A stretch of DNA of 64,000 bases from assembly GCF_014483895.1 (NCBI RefSeq), contig NZ_CP059987.1, forward strand, positions 2,728,001-2,792,000, in the 5' to 3' direction. Both the position numbers and the translations under genes were made by a program. The notes beneath the pieces are model-generated. The model was not told the DNA's origin. It was given only the letters and a program-made list of their open reading frames with translations, and did no database searches. The stretch comes from Protaetiibacter sp. SSC-01. Lineage in GTDB: Bacteria > Actinomycetota > Actinomycetes > Actinomycetales > Microbacteriaceae. Within the stretch, counting starts at the first letter, position 1. Every line of letters begins with the position of its first letter. This document shows positions 24,116-32,372 of the stretch, piece by piece.

Positions 24116-24398
24116 AGACAGACAACCGTCCGTCAAACCCGGGCAACTCCAAAGCGCACCACATCGACCACTGGGACGAGCACCACGGCCGAACCGACGT
24201 CGACGACGGGGTGCTCCTGTGCCGCCACTGTCACCTGCTCCTGCACAACCGACGCTGGCGCATCCGGCGCACCGGCGGCGACTACCGACTCGAACGTCCC
24301 GACGCCGACGGCGTGCTGCGCAGCATCCCCCTGCCCTCCCGCAGCCGGGCCCTGCAACGCCTCCGCGCCACCGCGTAGTTCCGCCGCCCACCCGCACC

Positions 24399-24640
24399 GA
24401 GGAGCGCCGCCGAGCCCCAGCGGTTCAGGAGCGCCGCCACCCCGGCTCGTTGAGGAGCGCCGCCGAGCCCCAGCGGTTCAGGAGCGCCGCCCACGCCGGC
24501 TCGTTGAGGAGCGCCACCCAATCCTCAGGTGGTTGAGGAGCGCCGCGCCGCCCGGCGCGACGCGTCTCGAAACCGCCGATATCACGAACACCCGGCCCCC
24601 GGGTCTCGAGACGCGTCGCCCACGGCGGCGCTCCTCGGCC
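24399..24640. repeat. Repeat array with terminal inverted arms (REP-like)
   Basis: Fills the gap between convergent genes. Two 53-54-bp tandem units (24399-24451, 24452-24505) and partial units from 24506 and 24535, each starting GAGGAGCGCC. The last unit ends in GACGCGTCTCGAAACC and is mirrored at 24601-24640, giving a large imperfect hairpin. Related in design to the elements at 33349 and 58954. Confidence 0.75.
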
Positions 24641-24683
24641 ACTTGTGAACGGCGCCGGACGCCGGCCCGAACCGCCGCCGCCG

Positions 24684-26084
24684 TCAGCCGAACCGCAACG
24701 GCGCGAGCGGCACGTCGAGGTTCGCACCACCGCGGTACCGCGCCGCCGGATGCGACTCGGGCAGACGCGGCCCCGCACCGAAGAGCGTCTCGCGAAGGGT
24801 GAGCGGCGCATCCGGACGCTCGTCCAGCCGACCGCGACGACGGAGCTCCGGCACCACGAGCTCCGCGAAATCGCGCGCCGTGTCGAACGAGTGGTACTGG
24901 CGCAGGTTGATGCCGTCGACCCCGTCCTCGTCGAGCCAGCGCTCGATCTCGTCCACCACGACCGACGGCGTGCCCGCCACGAAGTACCGCCCCTCGCGCT
25001 GCGTGCGCAGCGACTCGAGCACGACACCGACCGTCGCGCCGGGGTCGAGGTACGGCACCGCCGACGCGGGCAGCCCCGCCTGCGTGAGCGCCTCACCGAT
25101 CGTCAACTCCCGGGGCAGCGCCGGCAGGTCGATCGGAAAACCCGAGTGCGCGAGGATGCCGGCCACGCTCGTGCGCTCCTGGTACAGCCGCCACCGGTCC
25201 GCGGCCTCCTCCTCGGTGCGAGCGACCACGACCCCCGCCTGCACGATGAACTTCAGGGCCCCGCCGTCGCGACCGTGGCGCCCGGCCGCGTCGCGCATCC
25301 GCTGCGCGTTCTGCCGGAAGTCCTCCGCCGAACGACCGCCCGTGAACACGAGCTCCGCATGGCGCCCCGCGAACTCGATGCCCGCGGGCGAGCCGGTCGC
25401 CTGATACAGCACGGGGGTGCGCTGCCGCGACGGCGACGCGAGGTGCGGCCCCGCGACACGGAAGTTCTCACCCACATGATCGACGTAGCGCACCTTCGCC
25501 GGGTCCGCGTAGACGCCGCCCTCCCGGTCGGCCACGACCGCGTCGTCATCCCACGACCCCTCCCACAGCTTGTAGACGACGTCGAGGAACTCGTCGGCGA
25601 TTTCGTAGCGGCGGTCGTGCGGGATCTCGTCCTCGAGCCCGAAGTTGCGGGCCGCGTTCGGCAGGTACGAGGTGACGATGTTCCAGCCCACCCGCCCGCG
25701 CGTCAAGTGGTCGAGCGTCGACATGCGGCGCGCGAACGAGAACGGCGGCTCGTAGCTCGTCGAGAACGTCACCCCGAACCCCAAATGCTTCGTGACGGCC
25801 GCCATCGCCGGGATCACGAGCAGCGGGTCGTTCGACGGGATCTGCAGCCCCTCCCGGATCGCCGTCTCGGGTCCGCCGCGGAAGGTGTCGTACGCCCCCA
25901 CGACATCCGCGAGGAACACCCCGTGGAACCCGCCGTCCTCGAGCAGCTGCGCGAGCTCGATCCAGTACTCGATCTCCTCGAAGCGGTGCCGGTTGTTGCC
26001 GGGCAGCGTCCACAGCCCGTGCGTGATGTGACTCACCGTGTTCATCTCGAACAGGTTCACGATGAGCTTCTTCTTCTCGGTCAC
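24684..26084 (-). CDS. NtaA/SnaA/DszA-type flavin monooxygenase
   Basis: 466 residues, bacterial luciferase-like fold. HITHGLWTLPGNNRHRF near the N-terminus, TFSTSYEPPFSFARRMSTLDHLTRGRVGWNIVTSYL and TGSPAGIEFAGRHAE are hallmarks of the FMNH2-dependent NtaA/SnaA/SoxA/DszA group, which oxidises nitrilotriacetate, sulfones and related compounds. GTG 26084 follows GAGGAG. Last gene of the metNIQ-led operon, 8 bp after the upstream monooxygenase stop. Needs a flavin reductase, not seen here. Confidence 0.85.
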   Translation of the reverse strand: MTEKKKLIVNLFEMNTVSHITHGLWTLPGNNRHRFEEIEYWIELAQLLEDGGFHGVFLADVVGAYDTFRGGPETAIREGLQIPSNDPLLVIPAMAAVTKHLGFGVTFSTSYEPPFSFARRMSTLDHLTRGRVGWNIVTSYLPNAARNFGLEDEIPHDRRYEIADEFLDVVYKLWEGSWDDDAVVADREGGVYADPAKVRYVDHVGENFRVAGPHLASPSRQRTPVLYQATGSPAGIEFAGRHAELVFTGGRSAEDFRQNAQRMRDAAGRHGRDGGALKFIVQAGVVVARTEEEAADRWRLYQERTSVAGILAHSGFPIDLPALPRELTIGEALTQAGLPASAVPYLDPGATVGVVLESLRTQREGRYFVAGTPSVVVDEIERWLDEDGVDGINLRQYHSFDTARDFAELVVPELRRRGRLDERPDAPLTLRETLFGAGPRLPESHPAARYRGGANLDVPLAPLRFG

Positions 26085-26092
26085 GATGCTCC

Positions 26093-27331
26093 TCAGCTCG
26101 TCTCGCCGTTGGTCCACCACGACACGACGGGGGTGTCGTTCACGAGGTGGTCGCCGACGATGCGCGCCTTGTAGCGCGCGGGGTTGTGGGATGCCACGGT
26201 GCGGGCGTTGCGCCAGTGGCGGTCGAGGGCGAGCGAGGAGCCGACAGCGGATGCGCCGCCCACCTCGAACAGCTCGGTCGCGGCCCGCAGCACGTTCGGC
26301 AGCACGACGAGCTGCGCGCGCGTCGCCGCGAGGTCGGCGGTCGCCACGAGCTCTGCTCGCTCGGCGGCCGGCGCCCCCGTGAGCGCGGCGTCGCTCGCGG
26401 CCTGCAGGGCGTCGACGGCCACGGCGAGCGCCGCATCCGCCGCGAACGAGGCCGCCGACAGCTCGCCGACCACCTCCTGCACGATCGGGTCCTCGCGCGG
26501 GGTCGCGGCGGTCGCGTGCGAGTAGCCGCGGGTGCGGGCGCGCACGTAGCGCACGGCGTCGTCGACGACCGCCCGGCCGATGCCCGCGACGGTCGCGAGC
26601 AGCACGAGCTGCACGAACGCGCCGCCGTGACCCGGGGCCTCGTCGCGCTCGACGACGTCGAGCTCGTCGACGCGCACCCCCTCGAACACGGTCGTGCCCG
26701 AGCCCGTCATCCGCTGCCCGAAGCCGTCCCAGTCGTCCACGCGCTCGAGCCCCTCGGCATCCGTGCGCACGAGCACGCTCACGGCCTCGCCGTCGCGGTC
26801 GGCGAGCACCGACACGAGGTCGGCGAACAGCGTGCCCGTGCTGTAGAACTTGCGGCCGTCGAGCCGCAGGCCGTCGCCCGCGGGCGTGAGCCGGGTCGCG
26901 TACGACCCGACCTTCGCGGGCCCCTTCTCGAACGTCGCGTTGCCGTGGATGGCGCCGTCGGCGAGCAGCCGCAGCCGCCGCGTGCGGGTGGGCGAGTCGA
27001 GCGCGTGCCGCGTGCGGTCGATGAAGGAGAAGTGCGAACGGAACAGCTGCGCGAGGTTCGGGTCGCGGCGGGCGAGCTCGGCGAGCAGCTCGAAGAGCTC
27101 GCGCTGGTCGGCGCCGTCTCCCCCGAACTCGCGCGGCAGCGTCACGCGCGTGAAGCCCGCCTCCCGCAGCCGCTCGACCTCCGCGAACGGCAGGCGACGC
27201 TCCCGCTCGCGGGCCACCGCATCCGCTCCGACCTCGTCGAAGACGGGCGTGAAGCGCTCGGCGAGCCCGCCCCTCCGGCGCGCTCCCACCTCGTCCACGA
27301 TCGGGGCGACGCGCTCGATCAGCCCGCTCAT
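26093..27331 (-). CDS. DszC/SfnC-type acyl-CoA-dehydrogenase-like monooxygenase
   Basis: 412 residues with the acyl-CoA-dehydrogenase fold: FTRVTLPREFGGDGADQRELFELLAELAR, GRKFYSTGTLFADLV, DDWDGFGQRMTGSGTTVFEGV, and the C-terminal FEVGGASAVGSSLALDRHWRNARTVASHNPARYK. The GFGQ..TGSGT and DRHWRN..SHNP signatures belong to the flavin monooxygenase branch (DszC, SfnC). It is a paralogue of the product at 28320. Start overlaps the AKR stop by 4 nt. Confidence 0.85.
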   Translation of the reverse strand: MSGLIERVAPIVDEVGARRRGGLAERFTPVFDEVGADAVARERERRLPFAEVERLREAGFTRVTLPREFGGDGADQRELFELLAELARRDPNLAQLFRSHFSFIDRTRHALDSPTRTRRLRLLADGAIHGNATFEKGPAKVGSYATRLTPAGDGLRLDGRKFYSTGTLFADLVSVLADRDGEAVSVLVRTDAEGLERVDDWDGFGQRMTGSGTTVFEGVRVDELDVVERDEAPGHGGAFVQLVLLATVAGIGRAVVDDAVRYVRARTRGYSHATAATPREDPIVQEVVGELSAASFAADAALAVAVDALQAASDAALTGAPAAERAELVATADLAATRAQLVVLPNVLRAATELFEVGGASAVGSSLALDRHWRNARTVASHNPARYKARIVGDHLVNDTPVVSWWTNGETS

Positions 27332-28323
27332 CCGGCGACCCCCGCTCGGCGCTCGCGCCCCTGTGAGATGTCGTCGACGTGCCGCGCGCGGTCACCCTCG
27401 ACGAGGCCCGCGAGCGGCTCGAGCGCCGCGAGCGTGTCCGCGCTCAGCCGGACGCCGACGGCCGCGAGGTTCTCATCGACGCGCTCGGGACGCCGGGTGC
27501 TGGGGATCGGCACGACGGGGATGCCGAGGGCTCGCCCGCGCTCGGCGAGCCACGCGAGGGCGAGCTGCGCGGGCGTGACGCCCTCGGCGGCGGCGAGCTC
27601 ACGCACCGCCTCGCCGATGCGCGCGTTGGCGGCGAGCCTCTTGGGGTCGAACCGCGGGAAGTTGCGCCGCAGGTCGCCCTCGGCGAGCTCGGCGACGGGC
27701 GCCGCGAGGAACCCGCGCCCGAGCGGCGAGTAGGCGACGAACCCGACGCCGAGCCGCGCCGCCGTGGGCACGACCCGCGCCTCGACGTCGCGGCTCCAGA
27801 CCGACCACTCCGACTGCACGGCCGTGATCGGGTGCACCGCGTGCGCGCGCTCGAGCTCGTCGGCGGTCACCTCGGAGAGCCCGATGCGGTCGACGACCCC
27901 CTCGCGCACGAGCTCGGCGAGCGCGCCGACGGTCTCCTCGATCGGCACCCGCGGGTCGACGCGGTGGTAGTAGTACAGGTCGATGCGGTCGACGCCGAGC
28001 CGCCCGAGGCTCGCGGTCACCGCCTCGCGCACATAGGCGGGGTCGCCGCGGAAGCGCGGGCCGTCGGGCGCGGGGTCGTGCACGAACCCGAACTTCGTCG
28101 CGAGCACGACCTCGTCGCGCCGCTCGCGCAGCAGCCGCCCCACGAGCCGCTCGTTGGAGCCGCGGCCGTAGACGTCGGCCGTGTCGATGAGCCGGATGCC
28201 CGCGTCGACCGCGTGGTGCAGGGTCGCGAGGGCGGCATCGTCGTCGGTCGGCCCGTAGACCTCGGCGAGCGCCATGCCGCCGAAGCCCTGCTCGCCGACC
28301 TCGAGTCCCGAGAACGCGGTCAT
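27328..28323 (-). CDS. Aldo/keto reductase
   Basis: 331 residues. Catalytic Tyr in DTADVYGRGSNERLVGRLL, Lys in ATKFGF and His in YYYHRVDP form the AKR tetrad. LPxPSTRRPERVDEN near the end is the NADPH-binding tail. Reduces an aldehyde or ketone product of the neighbouring oxidations (inference). ATG 28323 overlaps the upstream stop. Confidence 0.88.
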   Translation of the reverse strand: MTAFSGLEVGEQGFGGMALAEVYGPTDDDAALATLHHAVDAGIRLIDTADVYGRGSNERLVGRLLRERRDEVVLATKFGFVHDPAPDGPRFRGDPAYVREAVTASLGRLGVDRIDLYYYHRVDPRVPIEETVGALAELVREGVVDRIGLSEVTADELERAHAVHPITAVQSEWSVWSRDVEARVVPTAARLGVGFVAYSPLGRGFLAAPVAELAEGDLRRNFPRFDPKRLAANARIGEAVRELAAAEGVTPAQLALAWLAERGRALGIPVVPIPSTRRPERVDENLAAVGVRLSADTLAALEPLAGLVEGDRARHVDDISQGRERRAGVAG

Positions 28324-29474
28324 GCGCCGGGCGCCTTCCACTCGGGCAGCGTGCCGGTGAGCGCGTGCTGGCCGAGGGCCCGCGTGCGCTGGATGACGGG
28401 GTTATGCGACGCGATCGTGCGCACGTTGCGCCAGTGCCGGTCGAGCGCGCGCTCGGTGCCGAGGGCGGATGCGCCGCCCACCTCGAAGAGGCGCGTCGCC
28501 GCCTCGAGCACGAGCCGCGGCACGACCTCCTGCAGGCGGAACACCTCGAACTGCAGGCGCTGCAGCTCGTCGGCATCCGCTCCCGCATCGACCGCGTCGC
28601 CGAGCTCGGCCGCGACCGAGAGCACGAGGCGGCGCGCCGTGCTCGCCGCGACGCTCAGCTCCCCGACGACGAGCTGCACGAGCGGGTCCTCGCGCGGGAG
28701 GGTCTCACCCGCGAAGCCGAAGGTGCGGCGACGGGGCACGACGAACTCGATCGTGTCGTCGAGCGCCCGCTGGGCGATGCCCGCGATGACGGCGAGCAGG
28801 CTCAGCTGGAAGACGGAGCCGAGCAGGTGCCACCGCGCGGCGTCGGTGTCGGAGGCGACCACGTCATCCGGGTGCACCGGCACGCGCTCGAAGACGGTCG
28901 TGCCGCTGCCCGTGAGGGGCTGGCCGAAGCCGTCCCAGTCGTCGATCGAGCGCACGCCGTCGTGGAGCGACGACACCGTGACGGCGACGCGCTCGTCGCC
29001 GTCGAGGGCCGAGAGGTGGATCCAGTCGGCGTAGATGCTGCCCGTCGTGTAGTACTTCGTGCCGCTCAGGAGCAGCGCGTCGCCGTCGCGCTCGAGGCGC
29101 GTCTCGAGGCGCGCGGTCTCCTGGCGCTCCGACTGGGCGTTGCCCACGAACTGGCCGGCGACGATGCGCTCGTACCAGTGGGCGGGGGCGCCGTCGCCCT
29201 GCGCCCGCAGCGCCTCGACGAACGCGACGTGGCCGCGCCACACGTGGCCGAGGCTCGCATCCGCCGCCGACAGGTCGATGAGGTGGGCGAAGAGCTGCTC
29301 GAGCGGGATGTCGGCGCCGCCGTGCGCGGCGGGCACGCGGAGCGCACCGAAGCCGAGCCCGCGCAGCTCGTCGAGCTCGTCGTGGAGCAGGCGGCGCTCC
29401 CTCTCGCGCTGGGCGGCGCCGGGGGCGATCCGGTCGAGGAACGCCCCGAAGGCCTCTCGGGAGAACTGGGTCAA
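28320..29474 (-). CDS. Second DszC/SfnC-type monooxygenase
   Basis: 384 residues. Same signatures as its paralogue (GTKYYTTGSIYADW, DDWDGFGQPLTGSGTTVFERV, DRHWRNVRTIASHNPVIQ). The start is a TTG overlapping the permease TGA, with GGAAGG about 7 nt upstream. Two such enzymes in one operon may act on successive oxidation states or form a heteromer. Confidence 0.83.
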   Translation of the reverse strand: MTQFSREAFGAFLDRIAPGAAQRERERRLLHDELDELRGLGFGALRVPAAHGGADIPLEQLFAHLIDLSAADASLGHVWRGHVAFVEALRAQGDGAPAHWYERIVAGQFVGNAQSERQETARLETRLERDGDALLLSGTKYYTTGSIYADWIHLSALDGDERVAVTVSSLHDGVRSIDDWDGFGQPLTGSGTTVFERVPVHPDDVVASDTDAARWHLLGSVFQLSLLAVIAGIAQRALDDTIEFVVPRRRTFGFAGETLPREDPLVQLVVGELSVAASTARRLVLSVAAELGDAVDAGADADELQRLQFEVFRLQEVVPRLVLEAATRLFEVGGASALGTERALDRHWRNVRTIASHNPVIQRTRALGQHALTGTLPEWKAPGA

Positions 29475-30133
29475 TGCATCACCTTCCGGGCGATCCGGTT
29501 GCCGACCGCCTGCACGAGCTGCACGATCACCACGAGCGTGAGCACGACGATCAGGATCACCGTGTAGTCGAATCGCGCCCAGCCGTACTGGAGCGCGAGG
29601 TTGCCGAGCCCGCCGCCGCCGATCGCGCCCGCGACGGCGCTCGCGTCGACGAGCGCGACGAGGATGTAGGTGAGCCCGAGCACGAGCGGGCCGAGCTGCT
29701 CGGGGATCACGATCGTGAAGAGCACGCGCACGGGGCTCGCGCCCATCGCCGTGCCGGCCTCGACGGCGCCGGGGTTGACGGCCACGAGGTTGGACTCGAT
29801 CACACGCGCGATGGCGACGCTCGCGACGATGGCGAGCGGGAACGATGCCGCGAGCGGCCCGAGGCTCGTGCCGTAGATGAGCCGCGTGAGGCCGACGACG
29901 GCGATCGCGACGATGATGAACGGCACGGGCCGCACGATGTTGATGATCGCACCCAGCACCGTGTAGACGATGCGGTTCTCGAGGATGTTGCCGGGGCGCG
30001 AGGCGTAGAGCCACAGGGCGATGAGCACCCCGACGACGCCCGCGACGCCGAACGACACGCCCACCATGAGCCCCGTCTCGCCGAGCGCCTTGACGAAGCG
30101 GGGCACGAAGGCGTCGAGGTCGAACTCACGCAT
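29471..30133 (-). CDS. MetI-type ABC permease
   Basis: 220 residues, five helices. NIVRPVPFIIVAIAV and the EAA loop EAGTAMGASPVRVLFTIVIPEQLGPLV match methionine-uptake permeases. Overlaps the ATPase gene by 8 nt. Given the downstream monooxygenases, the substrate may be an organosulfur compound rather than methionine. Confidence 0.88.
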   Translation of the reverse strand: MREFDLDAFVPRFVKALGETGLMVGVSFGVAGVVGVLIALWLYASRPGNILENRIVYTVLGAIINIVRPVPFIIVAIAVVGLTRLIYGTSLGPLAASFPLAIVASVAIARVIESNLVAVNPGAVEAGTAMGASPVRVLFTIVIPEQLGPLVLGLTYILVALVDASAVAGAIGGGGLGNLALQYGWARFDYTVILIVVLTLVVIVQLVQAVGNRIARKVMH

Positions 30134-31154
30134 GCGCGACCTCCCGCACGGCCGTGATCGAGCGCAGGTCGCCGATCGCGGCGTCCACGGCGTCGTCGTC
30201 GCCGAGCAGCTCGACCGTGAGGCTGCCGAAGAGCCGCGACTGCAGCTCGTCGATGCCGCCGTAGACCACGTTGAAGTCGACGCCGTGGGTGCGGGCGACG
30301 CGCGAGAGGAACGGGTCGTTCGACTCGCGGTTCTCGACGTGGATCTGCACGATGCGGCCGCGGTGCACGGCCCGGATGCTCTCGAGCGTCGCGGGGGACG
30401 GCTCGTGGTGCAGCACCGACGAGACGAAGCGCCGCGTCGTGGGGTTCTGCGGGTTCGAGAAGACGTCGTACACGGTGCCGTGCTCGACGACGCGGCCGCT
30501 GTCCATGACGGCGACGCGGTTCGCGATCTGGCGGATCACGTCGATCTCGTGCGTGACGAGCAGGATCGTCACGAGGTACTCCTCGTTGACGCGCTGCAGC
30601 AGCTCGAGCACCTCGCCCGTCGTCTCCGGGTCGAGCGCGCTCGTCGACTCGTCGGAGATGAGGATGTCGGGGCGCGTCGCGAGGGCCCGTGCGATCCCGA
30701 CGCGCTGCTTCTGCCCGCCCGAGAGCTGCGACGGGTAGGCGAGCGCCTTGTCGGCGAGCCCCACGAAGTCGAGCAGCTCCTCGACGCGGTCGAGCACGGC
30801 ATCCTTCCCGAGCCCGGAGAGCGCGAGGGGGTACGCGATGTTGCCGTAGACGGTGCGCGAGTTCAGCAGGTTGAACTGCTGGAAGATCATCCCGATGCCG
30901 CGCCGGGCCCTCCACAGCTCGGTCCCGGTGAGCGACGAGATCTCGCGCCCGTCGACGACGACGCGGCCGCTCGTGGGACGCTCGAGCGCGTTGACGGTGC
31001 GCAGCAGGGTCGACTTCCCGGCACCCGAGTAGCCGACGATGCCGAAGATGTCGCCACGCGCGACCTCGAGGTCGACGGAGCGCAGCGCCTCCACGCGGCG
31101 CCCGTCGACCTCGAAGCTCTTCGAGACGTGCTCGAACGAGATGGCCGTGCTCAT
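30126..31154 (-). CDS. MetN-type ABC transporter ATPase
   Basis: 342 residues. Walker A GYSGAGKST, Q-loop FQQFNLL, signature LSGGQKQRV, Walker B ILISDESTSALDP, plus the C-terminal NIL/ACT-like regulatory domain (VNVVYGGIDELQ-like segment). NIL domains bind methionine for trans-inhibition in characterised MetN. Second gene of the operon. Confidence 0.9.
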   Translation of the reverse strand: MSTAISFEHVSKSFEVDGRRVEALRSVDLEVARGDIFGIVGYSGAGKSTLLRTVNALERPTSGRVVVDGREISSLTGTELWRARRGIGMIFQQFNLLNSRTVYGNIAYPLALSGLGKDAVLDRVEELLDFVGLADKALAYPSQLSGGQKQRVGIARALATRPDILISDESTSALDPETTGEVLELLQRVNEEYLVTILLVTHEIDVIRQIANRVAVMDSGRVVEHGTVYDVFSNPQNPTTRRFVSSVLHHEPSPATLESIRAVHRGRIVQIHVENRESNDPFLSRVARTHGVDFNVVYGGIDELQSRLFGSLTVELLGDDDAVDAAIGDLRSITAVREVAHA

Positions 31155-31159
31155 GGCCG

Positions 31160-32155
31160 TTACTTGTTCTCCTCGGCCGACTCCTGCAGCTCGGCGAGCT
31201 TGTCGCGCAGGGTGTCGACGGAGACGTCGACGAGCACCGTGTTGCCGAAGTACTCCTCCTCGAGGGCGGCGGCGACGCGCGGGTCGGCGTAGACCTCCTT
31301 GAGGATCTTCCAGGCGGGGTTGTCGACGTCATCGGCACGCGTCGCGATGACGTTGATGTACGGCAGGTTCTTCTCGTCGAGCGAGTCGTCGAGGAAGAGG
31401 GCGTCGTCCTTGCCGACGCCCTGGCTGGGGTCGAAGTACGAGGTGCCGACGACGACCGCCGAGAGGCTCGGGTCGTCGAACTGCTGCGGGATGGTGCGGG
31501 CGCCGATCTCGACGAACTCGAGGTTCTTGGGGTTGCTCGTCACGTCATCCGTGCTGGGGAAGTCGCCCGCGTCGTCGGCGAGCTCGATGAGGCCCGCGGA
31601 GGCGAGGATGTTGAGCGCGCGTCCGCCGTTCGACGGGTCGTCGGGGATCGCGATGCGGCCACCCTCGGGGATGTCGTCGGTCGAGCCGAGCGTCGCCGAG
31701 AAGATGCCCCACTGCGTGATGACGGTGGAGAACACGGGCGTCAGGTCGGCGCCGTTCTCGGCGTTGAACGCCGAGAGGTACAGGATGTGCTGGAACGCGT
31801 TGGCGTCGACGGTGCCGGCGACGAGCTCGGTGTTCGGGAGCACCCAGTCCTCGGTGTTCACCCACTCGATCTCGAGGCCCTTCTCGGCGGCGACCTCCTT
31901 GATCGCGTCCTGGAACGCGGAGTCCTCGGAGACGGCGATCTTGACCTTGATCGGCTCGGCGGCCGCTCCGTCGCCGTCGGCCTCGGCCTTCTGGCCGCCG
32001 AGCGAGGTGCCGAGGACGATGCCGCCCACGACGAGCACGGCGGCGACGACCGCCGCGATGACGCCGATGAGGATGTTGCGCTTCTTCTTGCTGTTCGCCT
32101 CGACGGCGGAGCGGAGGTCGCTCCGGGGCTCGGGCGTCGACTTCTCGTCGGACAC
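31160..32155 (-). CDS. MetQ/NlpA-type substrate-binding protein, membrane-anchored
   Basis: 331 residues. A cytoplasmic basic N-terminus (EANSKKKR), then one uncleaved-looking transmembrane helix (ILIGVIAAVVAAVLVVGGIVLG) with no lipobox Cys, so it seems anchored by a helix rather than a lipid. The binding domain shows VDANAFQHILYL and IAIPDDPSNGGRALNIL, typical NlpA/MetQ motifs. GTG 32155 begins the operon. Confidence 0.85.
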   Translation of the reverse strand: MSDEKSTPEPRSDLRSAVEANSKKKRNILIGVIAAVVAAVLVVGGIVLGTSLGGQKAEADGDGAAAEPIKVKIAVSEDSAFQDAIKEVAAEKGLEIEWVNTEDWVLPNTELVAGTVDANAFQHILYLSAFNAENGADLTPVFSTVITQWGIFSATLGSTDDIPEGGRIAIPDDPSNGGRALNILASAGLIELADDAGDFPSTDDVTSNPKNLEFVEIGARTIPQQFDDPSLSAVVVGTSYFDPSQGVGKDDALFLDDSLDEKNLPYINVIATRADDVDNPAWKILKEVYADPRVAAALEEEYFGNTVLVDVSVDTLRDKLAELQESAEENK

Positions 32156-32287
32156 GGTGGTCGCCTTTCGTGATGGTGTTCGCAGGTTGCGGGAGCGCCC
32201 ATTGAACGCAGCTCGGCGAGCGGGCGGCAAACCGATCTCGTCACATTCGCCGAGGACGCGTCACGCTCTGTGATGAGCTGTCGCATG

Positions 32288-32301
32288 ACGCCATATGGCG
32301 T
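32288..32301. promoter_or_regulatory. 14-bp perfect palindrome between divergent units
   Basis: ACGCCATATGGCGT lies 132 bp before the metQ-like start and 71 bp before the divergent hydrolase start. It is AT-centred in an otherwise GC-rich gap (32156-32372). Likely a repressor or activator site for one or both units. Confidence 0.45.
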
Positions 32302-32372
32302 AAAGAAATGGGCCGGCCGAGCCCCGCTCACCATCGTTGACACGACCGACCTGTCGCCCCCAGAGTGGCGTG

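Larger units (their letters stand above)
22917..24151 (+). mobile_element. Complete IS3-family insertion sequence, 1235 bp
   Basis: 24-bp perfect terminal inverted repeats (22917-22940 and 24128-24151, beginning TGGAGTTGCCCGGG). A 3-bp target duplication AAG (22914-22916, 24152-24154). Two ORFs in -1 frame relation. Intact ends, intact DDE residues and a clean target duplication point to a recent insertion that may still be mobile. Confidence 0.95.
21332..24378 (+). pseudogene. DUF222-HNH (13E12-family) protein gene interrupted by an IS3 element
   Basis: The 5' part (21332-22916) encodes a DUF222 domain with an internal Ala/Gly-rich low-complexity insert and the first HNH cysteines (CLMCDRPP). 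The 3' part (24155-24378) resumes with AHHIDHWDEHHG, CRHCH and a normal end at TAG 24376-24378. Removing the IS and one AAG copy restores one frame of 602 residues reading SWCEAHHIDHW across the join. Related 13E12-repeat genes of Mycobacterium tuberculosis are LexA-regulated, and the SOS box here fits that. As it stands, the HNH metal site is split and nuclease function is probably lost. Confidence 0.92.

Noticed and set aside
26085-27395. Upstream extension of the NtaA-like frame on the minus strand
   Set aside because: It would overlap the whole DszC-like gene in another frame; GTG 26084 has a good ribosome-binding site and starts the recognisable fold.
32156-32372. A SAM, T-box or other riboswitch before the MetNIQ-type operon
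   Set aside because: No conserved riboswitch core or terminator/antiterminator pair could be seen; only the 14-bp palindrome stands out.
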